DNA of 37,204 nucleotides from Methanobacteriota archaeon (GTDB taxonomy: Archaea > Thermoplasmatota > DTKX01 > VGTL01): positions 1 through 37,204 of the forward strand of contig VGTL01000022.1 of NCBI GenBank assembly GCA_016874675.1. The letters run 5' to 3'. A model generated the notes under the pieces. It saw only the letters and a program-made list of their open reading frames with translations. It searched no databases and was not told the DNA's origin. This document shows positions 24,595 through 32,081 of the stretch, piece by piece (the stretch's first letter is position 1; every line of letters begins with the position of its first letter). Made by a program: the position numbers and the translations under genes.

Positions 24595-24805
24595 GGGGGA
24601 ATGCAGGAAGGCAGGAAGACGGCAAGGCAGCAAGGGAAGGCAGGAAGGCAGCAAGGGAAGGCGGGAAGGCAGCAAGGCAGAAAGGCAGCAGGGGGGACGG
24701 AAAGACCCGTCGTCCCCTTGCTGCCCTGTTGCCTTGCTGCCTTGCTGCCATCCCTTTCTGCCTTTCTGCCATGCTCCCTTGCTGCCTTCCCCCCTCTCGC
24801 CTCCT
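24595..24805. repeat. Intergenic hairpin between HVO_0476 and TrkA genes
   Basis: The purine arm has GGCAGCAA, GGCAGGAA and GGCAGAAA units. The core at 24692-24717 reads GGGGGACGGAAAGACCC, then GTCGTCCCC. The pyrimidine arm has TTGCTGCC, TTTCTGCC and CTGTTGCC units. It occupies the centre of a divergent promoter region. Confidence 0.8.
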
Positions 24806-24814
24806 CCTTTTGAA

Positions 24815-24835
24815 CCAATCGCACAATGTTTAAAT
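24815..24835 (+). promoter_or_regulatory. Promoter of the trkA gene
   Basis: CCAATCGCA, then 5 bases, then TTTAAA, about 28 bases ahead of the ATG at 24862. The mRNA is expected to be leaderless. Confidence 0.55.
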
Positions 24836-24861
24836 CGTACCACGCGGCATTGCCCCGCCGG

Positions 24862-26211
24862 ATGTATGTGATAATCGGCGGCGCCGGACAGGTGGGCCAG
24901 TACGTGGCCCGGTCGCTGGTCCAGCAGGGCCACGAGCTCGCCATAATCGAGGCCGACGAGGCCTCGGCCGAGAAGATCAGCTCCATAGACGCGCTGGTGG
25001 TCCGGGGGAACGCCGCCAGCCCCGACAGGCTGGAGGAGGCCGGCGTGAAGAAGGCCGACGTGTTCGTGGGCGTCACCAACAGCGACGAGGTCAACCTCGT
25101 GGGCTCCGCCCTGGCCCATTCGTACGGCGCCCGGACCATAGCCCGGATAAACAACCCCGACTACGTCGACGAGCCGGTCTCCACCTCCCTGGAGCGGACG
25201 CTCGGGGTCAACATCGCGGTCTGCCCGGACCTTGCGACCTCCGCCCGCGTCACCCGGATATTCCTGACGCCCACCCTGCTGGACACGGAGGTCCTGGCGG
25301 AGGGCCAGGTCCAGCTCCTCGAATCCCACATCGGCGCCAGCGCGCCCGTCGCGGGGGTCGCGATAAGGGACATGAACCTCCCGCGTTACACGAACATCGT
25401 CGCCATTTTCCGGGGGAAGGAGACCATCATCCCCGACGGCTCGGAGGTCATCCAGGCCAAGGACGACGTCATCGCCATAATGGGCGCCCAGGAGGAGGTG
25501 CCGGTCGTGGCGGAGCTTTTCGGGTACAGCCCGACCGTCACCCGAAAGGAGAAGGCCGAGCGCATCGTCATCGCCGGGGCGACGAGGATCGGCCGGGCCA
25601 TCGCCGCCAGGCTGGAGAAGCTCATGGAGGTCGTCCTCCTGGACCCCTCCGCCCAGGCCTGCCGGCTGGCCTCGGAGAGCCTCTCGAGCACCCTGTGCAT
25701 CCAGGGCGACCCCACCGACCGGGAGGTGATGGTCGAGGAGGACCTCATCGAGGTCGACGCCTTCGTGGGCGCCACGCCGCGCGAGGACCTCAATACCCTA
25801 AGCTGCGTCATGGCCAAGCAGAACGGGGCCCGCATGACCATCGCGGTGGTCTACCAGCCGGAGCTTCGGCTCACGCTCCACGAGGTCGGGGTGGACGTGG
25901 CGGTGAGCCCCACCATCGCCACAATGAACGCCATACTGCAGCACGTCCATTTCAAGAAGGGCCTGGCATCGCTCTACGTGCTCCACCACGGGAACGCCCG
26001 CGTGGTGGAGTTCGCCGTGACCGAGCGCTCTCGCATAGCGGGCCTCACGATCGGCAAGGCCGGGCTGCCCAGGAACTCCCTGGTCGCGGCGATAGTGCGC
26101 AACCATCACACCATCATACCCCGCGGCGACGACGCCATCTACCCGGGGGACCGGCTCATAATGTTCGCCCGCACCAACGTGATCCCGCGGCTTGCGGAAG
26201 CGATACTGTGA
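24862..26211 (+). CDS. trkA: TrkA, regulatory subunit of potassium uptake
   Basis: 449 residues made of two tandem RCK units, each with a Rossmann NAD-binding part and a C-terminal ligand domain. The first dinucleotide motif is GGAGQVG (6-12) with a matching acidic strand end (IIEAD). The second is GATRIG with VVLLDPS. This is the classical Trk/Ktr gating subunit, which binds NAD(H) or other nucleotides and controls the TrkH channel from the cytoplasm. The frame is open from 24826, but the ATG at 24862 fits the TATA spacing and the family N terminus. trkH follows on the same strand after about 10 bases. Confidence 0.93.
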   Translation: MYVIIGGAGQVGQYVARSLVQQGHELAIIEADEASAEKISSIDALVVRGNAASPDRLEEAGVKKADVFVGVTNSDEVNLVGSALAHSYGARTIARINNPDYVDEPVSTSLERTLGVNIAVCPDLATSARVTRIFLTPTLLDTEVLAEGQVQLLESHIGASAPVAGVAIRDMNLPRYTNIVAIFRGKETIIPDGSEVIQAKDDVIAIMGAQEEVPVVAELFGYSPTVTRKEKAERIVIAGATRIGRAIAARLEKLMEVVLLDPSAQACRLASESLSSTLCIQGDPTDREVMVEEDLIEVDAFVGATPREDLNTLSCVMAKQNGARMTIAVVYQPELRLTLHEVGVDVAVSPTIATMNAILQHVHFKKGLASLYVLHHGNARVVEFAVTERSRIAGLTIGKAGLPRNSLVAAIVRNHHTIIPRGDDAIYPGDRLIMFARTNVIPRLAEAIL

Positions 26212-26221
26212 GGGGATGCCG

Positions 26222-27688
26222 ATGCGCTATCGTGCGGTCTTCAAGGCCCTCGGCTTCCTCCTCGTGATATTCAGCCTGTCGTTCGCCCTGCCGGTCGCCG
26301 CCGGGCTCTGGTTCGGGGAGAGCGCAGGGTCCCTTCTCCAGTCCTACATCCTGCCGGCCTTCCTCTCGGGCGTCGCGGGATTGATGCTCGTCTTGTTCAA
26401 CCGGGAGGAGGAGGGGCTCCGCGACCGGGACGCGTTCCTGACGGTGGCCATGGCGTGGCTGCTCATATCGGTCCTGGGGGCCGCGCCGTTCATGCTCAGC
26501 GGCACGATCAGGGACTTCCCGGGCGCCCTCTTCGAGTCGACCTCGGGCTTCACCACCACCGGGGCCTCGGTGATACCCGACCTCGAGAACGCCTCGCTGG
26601 TCCCCAGGAGCATCCTGATGTGGAGGGCCCTCACCCAGCTCATGGGCGGGATGGGGATAATCGTCCTTTCGATGGTGGTGCTGTCGCGGGTGGTGGGAGG
26701 CTCCACGCAGCTTTTCAGGGCCGAATCCTCGGTCCACCGCACCATCCGGATGAGGCCGACCATCCGCCAGATAGCGTTGACCCTCTGGGCGATCTACCTG
26801 GGGTTCACGGCCCTGGAGATACTGCTTCTTTGGCTTGCGGGCATGGGGCCGTTCGACGCGGTCTGCCACAGCTTCACCACTCTGGCCACGGGAGGGTTCT
26901 CCACCAGGAACGCCGGCATCGCCGCATACAACGCGGTGCCGGCCATCGGGACCATAGTCACGGTCTTCATGTTCCTTGGCGGGATGAACTTCGTTTTGCA
27001 CTTCCAGTGGATGACCGGGAAGCTCCGGAGCCTGCGCCGGGAGCCCGAGTTCATCCTGTACATGCTCATATTGACCGGGGCCTGCGTCGTGGTCTTCGCG
27101 GCACTGGCCCTCCAGGGGGGCGCCCACGACCTCAGGGAGTCTGCCGGCCACGCCGTCTTCCAGGTGGTGTCGGTGATGACCACCACCGGCTTCAGCACCG
27201 CTGACTTTGCCGCCTGGCCCTCGACCGCCCAGCTGGTGCTCCTGGTGCTCATGCTGGTCGGGGGCTGCTCCGGCTCGACGGCCGGCGGCATGAAGGTGGT
27301 CCGTTTCGTGCTGCTCGCCAAGATGCTCCGGCGCGAGATACAGCGCGTGATACACCCCCGGGCCATAATGCCGATCACCCTGGGGGGCCGCTCGGTTTCC
27401 CAGGAGGTGCAGAGCAATGTCGTGTCCTTCTTCTTCATCTACCTTGCGATCTTCTGCCTGCTGGCGCTCTTGCTGTCGTTTTTGGACATGACGCTCACCG
27501 AGGCGTTCTCGAGCGCGGCCTCCGCGCTGGGGAACATCGGGCCGGCGCTGGGGACCTACGGCCCGTTCTCCAACTTCTCCGCCCTCCACCCCGCCGGCAA
27601 GGTGCTAATGGCGCTCGCGATGTGGATAGGCCGCCTCGAGGTCTACCCGGCGCTCCTCATGCTCTCCCCGGAAGCCTACAGGCGTTGA
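26222..27688 (+). CDS. trkH: TrkH, potassium-translocating membrane subunit
   Basis: A 488-residue polytopic protein with the four pore repeats of the Trk/Ktr/HKT superfamily. The selectivity-filter segments are readable as TSGFTTTGAS, TLATGGFST, MTTTGFST and SALGNIGPALG. It moves K+ across the membrane with TrkA. The trkA stop supplies its ribosome-binding site (TGAGGGG at 26209-26215), so I choose the ATG at 26222, six bases on, over the one at 26216. It is the last host gene before the integrated element. Confidence 0.93.
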   Translation: MRYRAVFKALGFLLVIFSLSFALPVAAGLWFGESAGSLLQSYILPAFLSGVAGLMLVLFNREEEGLRDRDAFLTVAMAWLLISVLGAAPFMLSGTIRDFPGALFESTSGFTTTGASVIPDLENASLVPRSILMWRALTQLMGGMGIIVLSMVVLSRVVGGSTQLFRAESSVHRTIRMRPTIRQIALTLWAIYLGFTALEILLLWLAGMGPFDAVCHSFTTLATGGFSTRNAGIAAYNAVPAIGTIVTVFMFLGGMNFVLHFQWMTGKLRSLRREPEFILYMLILTGACVVVFAALALQGGAHDLRESAGHAVFQVVSVMTTTGFSTADFAAWPSTAQLVLLVLMLVGGCSGSTAGGMKVVRFVLLAKMLRREIQRVIHPRAIMPITLGGRSVSQEVQSNVVSFFFIYLAIFCLLALLLSFLDMTLTEAFSSAASALGNIGPALGTYGPFSNFSALHPAGKVLMALAMWIGRLEVYPALLMLSPEAYRR

Positions 27689-27707
27689 CCGGGCAACCGC
27701 GCGCACC

Positions 27708-27717
27708 AAAACCGATT
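27708..27717. other. Candidate attL
   Basis: AAAACCGATT. To its left the sequence is GC-rich host DNA just past trkH, and to its right it turns AT-rich. The same AAACCGATT recurs at 36355-36363. Confidence 0.45.
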
Positions 27718-27781
27718 ATTACCGTCGAAAACACAAACATAAACGGCTTGTTCCGAACTAAGTCCCTCACCGGTCCCGCAC

Positions 27782-27817
27782 CCCGGCGGGAACAAACCCG
27801 CCGGGTTACCTTTTCTT
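27782..27817 (+). terminator. Hairpin with T-rich tail
   Basis: A perfect 9-bp stem CCCGGCGGG / CCCGCCGGG with a 6-base loop is followed by TTACCTTTTCTT. It probably ends transcription entering the element from trkH. The rest of 27718-28010 contains no gene I can support; short open frames there look fortuitous. Confidence 0.5.
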
Positions 27818-28010
27818 GGTGACAATCCAAGTGTCCTTGTCTTTCATGGTCCAAATCAGTTCGTCTTTATTCTCTAAAAGCATGGATTCGCAGACCGGAA
27901 ATGGAACCGTGGTCCGAAGGCTGGCGCTGTCCGGGGTTGCCTTGGTTAGCGCCGATGTCAGGGGCTTACGCACACGCATGTATTATCAAGATTGCTTATC
28001 AATGTTGCTG

Positions 28011-28030
28011 GGACTTTATATACATAGTCC
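28011..28030 (+). promoter_or_regulatory. TATA box enclosed by an inverted repeat
   Basis: GGACT / AGTCC arms flank TTATATACAT. The TATA box lies within the palindrome, so a bound repressor would block TBP. It drives the element's first genes (ATG at 28080). Confidence 0.55.
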
Positions 28031-28079
28031 AGGCCTTTTCTTTTTATAGTCAATTTGTCATAATGATGACGGGAGATAC

Positions 28080-28256
28080 ATGATCCAAAAGTGTCCAAGA
28101 TGTTATGGAAGTGGTCGATGCTATACCTGTCACGGTTGGGGAAAAATCGGTTTTAAGAAATGCTCGATGTGTAAAGGCTCTGGAAACTGTTCAGTATGTA
28201 AAGGGAAGGGAAGGTTTCGAGTGGGGGATGAGGACGAGATAGAATCGGAGGAATAA
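28080..28256 (+). CDS. 58-residue DnaJ-type zinc protein
   Basis: The protein is almost only a DnaJ cysteine-rich domain: four CxxCxGxG-type motifs, CPRCYGSG, CYTCHGWG, CSMCKGSG and CSVCKGKG, then an acidic tail ending EIESEE. In DnaJ/Hsp40 such motifs bind two zinc ions and hold unfolded protein. There is no J domain here, so it cannot recruit DnaK in the usual way. It may act as a free zinc or redox chaperone, or bind nucleic acid. GGGAG lies 4 bases ahead of the ATG, and the next gene starts 2 bases after the stop. Confidence 0.75.
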   Translation: MIQKCPRCYGSGRCYTCHGWGKIGFKKCSMCKGSGNCSVCKGKGRFRVGDEDEIESEE

Positions 28257-28258
28257 TA

Positions 28259-28768
28259 ATGGGTGTTGGAGATTGTGATAATTGTCCATTCGGTCGAGAA
28301 GTGTGTACTTTAATGTATGCAACCCTCGTAGATAATAAAAAAGTACCATTGAGTGCGGGAAACGAACATGGTGAATGCTTACTTTACCGCGCGATTTATT
28401 GTGCAATTTCCCCCGATGATTATAATGAACTGATTGATGAACATAATGATTTGATGAAAAAGCATACAAAACTAGTCAAACAATTTGATGCGCTCGTTAA
28501 AGAAATCACTCCGATTGTCAGAAGCCATAACGATTTAGTAAAAAGTTATAACGCTCTTATTAAAGCTCTTGGTGTCGGCGAAGAAGCGAGTCTTGAATTG
28601 CTACGAAAAAAAATTGAAACGCTGAAAGAAGCTGAACCTTTGGTCATTCATGGAGATTACATTACAGGAGAGAAGTTAGAATTAAAAGATAGTGTTGTTT
28701 CTCGCTCAAACTTATTGAAACAGAATAGAGACAATGAAAGAAGAAATGATAATCAACAGAGTCAGTAG
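28259..28768 (+). CDS. Unknown element protein with N-terminal cysteines and coiled coil
   Basis: 169 residues. The first 50 contain five cysteines (DCDNCPFGREVC; then GEC and YC), plausibly one metal site. Residues 55-135 are predicted coiled coil with Asn/Leu/Lys heptads, for example LIDEHNDLMKKHTKLVKQF. The family is not recognised. It starts 2 bases after the DnaJ-type gene and is co-transcribed with it. Confidence 0.7.
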   Translation: MGVGDCDNCPFGREVCTLMYATLVDNKKVPLSAGNEHGECLLYRAIYCAISPDDYNELIDEHNDLMKKHTKLVKQFDALVKEITPIVRSHNDLVKSYNALIKALGVGEEASLELLRKKIETLKEAEPLVIHGDYITGEKLELKDSVVSRSNLLKQNRDNERRNDNQQSQ

Positions 28769-28779
28769 ATGGTGTTTCT

Positions 28780-29307
28780 ATGGTTGATATGGAAACCGTT
28801 CTAATTGCGGTAATGGTTTCGGTCATATCATCCGTTCTTACTTACTGGCTCACCAAACGCCAAGACATCTTTAGAATGAAGAATGACCTTGTTTTTCGAC
28901 GGATAACCGATTCAATGGAGAATCTTGTTCGTTCCATGAATATTACAATAAATTATCTTGCAGATACGATTAAAACAATTCAAGAATATCATCCAGATAA
29001 GAGACTCGTAAAAGTCACAGAATCGCTTGTCAAAGAATGTCGTAAAACCCAAAAGAAATATGAAGCCGCATTAACAGAAATAAAAAACCAATCTGCAATT
29101 CTTAGCTTATATCTAACATTATACCAACTAAAAATACAACCAGAACTTATACGATATTTCGAAATCGTTCATGAAGTTGAAGCCGAAAATAATAAACCCG
29201 AAGTTGACATTGATAAAATAAAAGCAAAGGTTGTGGAACTGATAAATGTCAAAAGAAATATTGAAATTGATTTGCTGGATTTGATCCATCACTTTGCAGG
29301 ATTATAG
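28780..29307 (+). CDS. Unknown membrane-anchored helical protein
   Basis: 175 residues. One N-terminal membrane helix (about 5-24, TVLIAVMVSVISSVLTYWL) is followed by a charged anchor (TKRQD) and an all-helical cytoplasmic part. The layout resembles small phage or plasmid membrane proteins with coiled-coil tails. The family is not recognised. It lies 11 bases after the preceding gene. An ATG at 28789 is an alternative start. Confidence 0.65.
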   Translation: MVDMETVLIAVMVSVISSVLTYWLTKRQDIFRMKNDLVFRRITDSMENLVRSMNITINYLADTIKTIQEYHPDKRLVKVTESLVKECRKTQKKYEAALTEIKNQSAILSLYLTLYQLKIQPELIRYFEIVHEVEAENNKPEVDIDKIKAKVVELINVKRNIEIDLLDLIHHFAGL

Positions 29308-29428
29308 GAAAAATCCCCTTGTATTCCGCCTATCAAAAATCCCATATGGGGAATCGGGGCACTAGTGTTGTTTTGTTAAGCTAAGTACTATATCGATGGT
29401 GTAAATCGCCCTGTCAATTACTAAATTA
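29308..29428. other. Intergenic stretch ahead of the RHH gene
   Basis: It holds a weak inverted repeat (ATTCC...GGAAT extended by CCCC/GGGG, about 29313-29357), which may end the upstream transcript. I see nothing else I can support. Confidence 0.3.
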
Positions 29429-29436
29429 TTATATAC
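29429..29436 (+). promoter_or_regulatory. TATA box of the RHH gene
   Basis: TTATATAC lies about 34 bases ahead of the ATG at 29466, giving a leader of roughly ten bases. It would also serve the downstream run of genes. Confidence 0.5.
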
Positions 29437-29465
29437 TCTATGGGTCAAAATTATATTTGATTTCG

Positions 29466-29594
29466 ATGAGCATAACGCTATCCGTAAGCATGAGGGCGGA
29501 AGACCTTCCACTTTTGGAAGCCGCGAGGGCAAAAGGGTACACGCCGACCACATTGTTTAGAGAGGCGTTAAGAGAAGTCCATCGAAAGAAGTAA
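29466..29594 (+). CDS. 42-residue ribbon-helix-helix protein
   Basis: Reads MSITLSVSMRAEDLPLLEAA, then RAKGYTPTTLFREALREVHR, and ends in KK. This is the bare ribbon-helix-helix (Arc/CopG) pattern: a beta strand with alternating residues, a first helix, a turn with G-x-T, and a second helix starting TTLFREAL. Such proteins are dimeric DNA-binding repressors, so it is a good candidate for the element's own regulator. The palindromic operator at 28011 is a possible target. Confidence 0.65.
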   Translation: MSITLSVSMRAEDLPLLEAARAKGYTPTTLFREALREVHRKK

Positions 29595-29608
29595 GGAAAA
29601 TATGGTAG

Positions 29609-29839
29609 GTGATATATGTGTTTGGTGAAAATGTGGAAGATAAGGTATTGTGGAAAGAACCGACCGGCGAACTTCGTTCTTTGATGGGAACCATTGTTTC
29701 AGAAACGAAACATGATATAACCATCAAACGGCGCGATGGAACTTTTACAATTAGCCGAGAGCTAATATTGAAAATAATTAGAAGGACCGTATCATCCCAA
29801 TTCGCGCACAAGGCGTATATATCCGCGGGGGGTGCGTAA
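29609..29839 (+). CDS. Small beta-barrel protein, possibly Rpp29/Sm-like
   Basis: A 76-residue protein. The segment SLMGTIVSETKHDITIKRRD followed by GTFTISRELILKI has the G-x-(V/I)-x-ET-x-(N/H) strand pattern of archaeal RNase P protein Rpp29, a small SH3/Sm-like barrel that contacts the RNA. The family's flanking helices are short or missing, so the link is tentative. The start is a GTG, at 29609 or 29618 (the latter with GGTAGGTG ahead). It lies 14 bases after the RHH gene. Confidence 0.55.
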   Translation: MIYVFGENVEDKVLWKEPTGELRSLMGTIVSETKHDITIKRRDGTFTISRELILKIIRRTVSSQFAHKAYISAGGA

Positions 29840-29840
29840 C

Positions 29841-30506
29841 ATGGCGGACAAACCCTCCAGCCGGGATAAGATTGAACAAAAGAAGGGCGACCTATCCACA
29901 CCACTATCCATCAGATTCCGCCGGAAGGATCCCAACGCTCAATATTATGCCGATGCATGGGCAAACCTTACACCGGACCAGAAGCAATTCATTATCCGTG
30001 ATGGTATAGATAGAGAACTTGAAGACAATCCCGAAATAGTGAGGCGTAAAATCGAAGAGGAACACAGACGCCATATAGATACCATCAAGGATTTAGAGGA
30101 ACGACTCAAGGTACTGGAACGACAAGCCGCCATAAGACAGGCAAAGGAAGAGGCGGACCGGAAGGAATGGGAACGATGTAATGCGTTCCTACGTTATGAT
30201 GTTGCATCTAACTATGATGAATATCATAGTAATGCATCAATCCGACCATTGCTCGAATCTGTAATGCAGAAAGTATTCACCCAGGATGAACGGTTCGATG
30301 TGAGGGACGGAAAATTCAAGATGGACGAACCGACCGGAGAACGTCCCCTATGCAATCTGGACGTCAAAGCCGAACACCGACTTATCAATAACTGCATTAC
30401 AAGAAATGATTTGGATACTGCCCAGAAACACATATTGGACCTATTGGTTGGAGGCGGGGCAACCTTCGATGAAATAGTTAGGAGATATGGAGGTATAACC
30501 TTATGA
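29841..30506 (+). CDS. Element protein with RHH-like N terminus and coiled coil
   Basis: 221 residues. The segment PLSIRFRRKDPNAQYYADAW, then LTPDQKQFIIRDGIDRELE, resembles a strand-helix-helix (RHH-type) DNA-binding unit. A coiled coil follows (about 65-110, EEHRRHIDTIKDLEERLKVL) and a mixed C-terminal domain. This layout suits a DNA-binding plasmid maintenance or replication protein; that is inference. The ATG at 29841 follows GGGGGGTG by 6 bases and is preferred to the GTG at 29832. Directly downstream lies the iteron-like region. Confidence 0.65.
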   Translation: MADKPSSRDKIEQKKGDLSTPLSIRFRRKDPNAQYYADAWANLTPDQKQFIIRDGIDRELEDNPEIVRRKIEEEHRRHIDTIKDLEERLKVLERQAAIRQAKEEADRKEWERCNAFLRYDVASNYDEYHSNASIRPLLESVMQKVFTQDERFDVRDGKFKMDEPTGERPLCNLDVKAEHRLINNCITRNDLDTAQKHILDLLVGGGATFDEIVRRYGGITL

Positions 30507-30767
30507 TTGTACTACAAAATGTAATACACCCATTCTCCAACCATGATGATGATGATGATGATGATGATACTGTAATACACTACACTACACTACACACACC
30601 ACACCCACACCACACCAATCCAAACCCCATCCAATTTAATGAGAGTGTATTACAAATTGTAATACAATCGGTATTCACCGATAGAGATAAGCCATATTTT
30701 ATGACATATTCTGTATTAAATTATCACAGACAACTTAGTAATATGATTGTACTACAGAATGTATTTC
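30503..30767. repeat. Iteron-like palindromes with low-complexity tracts: candidate origin or partition site
   Basis: Four related sites: GTACTACAAAATGTAATAC (30509-30527); TGTAATAC (30571-30578); a perfect palindrome with 10-bp arms TGTATTACAA / TTGTAATACA around one A (30646-30666); GTACTACAGAATGTATTTC (30749-30767). The first and last are also 21-base direct repeats starting ATGATTGTACTACA. Between them are a GAT microsatellite (about nine units, 30543-30569) and a CA-rich, one-sided tract (30577-30620). A 119-residue open frame (30503-30862) crosses the region, but its translation is low-complexity (Asp run, His/Pro run), so I do not call it a gene. Confidence 0.65.
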
Positions 30768-30851
30768 AAAAGTATTCCACACCAATCGCTAAGCTTAAAA
30801 TAACCAATCTGGACCAAATTGCCATAGGACATCTAATAGGAGATAATCGAG

Positions 30852-31613
30852 ATGGACGATGAATTGAATTTGTTTGTAGAGCCACGGGAAAGCCCTGCAA
30901 AGGACGCACCGGTTGAGGATGTCCAAGAAGGCAAGCGCGGGAAGCACTTAAGCCAATCGCAACGGGATGCATTATGGAAAGCGTTAGGAGAGTATCCGCG
31001 GAAATCACTAAGACAAATTGCCCGCGAACAGCATCTTAATTATAGGACGGTCCTACATGCATCGAGGCGGTTCGAGGCTGAGAACATATATCCACCGCCG
31101 CCACCGGAAACATCCATAACTGATGAAGCATATGCTAAGTACGGCCTACATCGGAATGATCCGGAAAAACCCGAACTAACTTTTACGCCAGCATCCGAAT
31201 TACTTAGTGGTGCATCATCATCGGATTGTGTATCAGCTAACGGGCAAGTACCCCCATTACTAGATGGTCACTTAACCGCGAGCCCGCCAAAACAGGGACG
31301 GGATGGGGATGGTCCATCACGTAAGCGGGCACAGGTTGCGCCGCGTTCGGATTTGTTCATGGTTGTGTTAAGGCACTTTGAAACCGCGGCGGACCTTGGG
31401 CACCCCGACCAAAGCACTAAGTGGTTAAGCGTTCTAAAACAAGGATGGGGATTTACTGAGGGTGAAACATTATGGGACATTCCAAGATCCATCATGCAAC
31501 CTTTTGTAAGTGTGGTCATCGAGATACTAAAGAAGCACGTTCCACCGGATAAGGTAGACGAATGTTTGACTGACCTTGATAATGCGATGGAATTGTATAT
31601 GCGGGGTGGTTAG
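30852..31613 (+). CDS. Element DNA-binding protein with helix-turn-helix
   Basis: 253 residues. Residues about 30-75 (LSQSQRDALWKALGEYPRKS, then LRQIAREQHLNYRTVLHASRRF) form a helix-turn-helix. A Pro-rich, low-complexity linker follows (about 80-165). The C-terminal part is predicted helical (LFMVVLRHFETAADLGHPD; FVSVVIEILKKHVPPDKVDE). The position directly after the palindrome cluster suggests it or its upstream neighbour binds those sites. The family is not recognised. GGAGATAATCGAG precedes the ATG. Confidence 0.7.
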   Translation: MDDELNLFVEPRESPAKDAPVEDVQEGKRGKHLSQSQRDALWKALGEYPRKSLRQIAREQHLNYRTVLHASRRFEAENIYPPPPPETSITDEAYAKYGLHRNDPEKPELTFTPASELLSGASSSDCVSANGQVPPLLDGHLTASPPKQGRDGDGPSRKRAQVAPRSDLFMVVLRHFETAADLGHPDQSTKWLSVLKQGWGFTEGETLWDIPRSIMQPFVSVVIEILKKHVPPDKVDECLTDLDNAMELYMRGG

Positions 31614-31623
31614 GGTGGGTGAA

Positions 31624-31794
31624 ATGTACAACTATACAAGATGCATATTACCGGACCGGCTTAGTGCCATTTGCGGCGTCTATCGGCCTCTTTCGCATGT
31701 GGCACCCCGGTCCCTATCGGTAAATCAACCAAAACAAAGTTTTGTTACTATCGGCGGGCAATATAATGATAGTTGTATTGCGGGGTGGGTGTGA
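31624..31794 (+). CDS. Small unknown protein
   Basis: 56 residues, starting MYNYTRCILPDRLSAICGVY, with three cysteines. It has a strong GGTGGGTGAA site directly ahead of the ATG. Its TGA overlaps the ATG of the next gene by one base, which supports translation. The family is not recognised. Confidence 0.45.
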   Translation: MYNYTRCILPDRLSAICGVYRPLSHVAPRSLSVNQPKQSFVTIGGQYNDSCIAGWV

Positions 31795-32081
31795 TGACGT
31801 GCAAGGACCATCGAGAGGGCGAATGCTATCTGACTTGTGAAGTATATTCCAAGGCAATCAGGGAGGGCGCAATGCCCTCATACTGTCACTATCTCAGTGA
31901 ATGCAAGCAGGCGCGCATCCGCAACAATGAACGGGCTATAGCGATAGCACAGGAGCGCATGCGCAAGGCGCAGGCGGCATGTGATGCAATAACGGATAGT
32001 ACAGCTTGCTATAGATCCAAGTCATTGAGTGATGACAGTAAAGATAACAAACTAAAAGGTAAGGTGCGTAACTATGGCTAA
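31794..32081 (+). CDS. Small cysteine-rich unknown protein
   Basis: 95 residues. The N-terminal 45 carry six cysteines spaced like a metal-binding domain (CKDHREGECYLTCEVY ... CHYLSEC). A basic helix follows (RIRNNERAIAIAQERMRKAQ) and then a polar tail. It is translationally coupled to the gene before (TGATG) and overlaps the next by 8 bases. The family is not recognised. Confidence 0.6.
   Translation: MTCKDHREGECYLTCEVYSKAIREGAMPSYCHYLSECKQARIRNNERAIAIAQERMRKAQAACDAITDSTACYRSKSLSDDSKDNKLKGKVRNYG

Noticed and set aside
27816-28083. Short plus-strand open frames at the left end of the element
   Set aside because: No ribosome-binding site, no domain, and they run across the TATA box and operator of the next operon.
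30503-30862. 119-residue protein gene
   Set aside because: The translation is Asp-run and His/Pro low complexity over palindromes and a microsatellite; a noncoding site is more likely.
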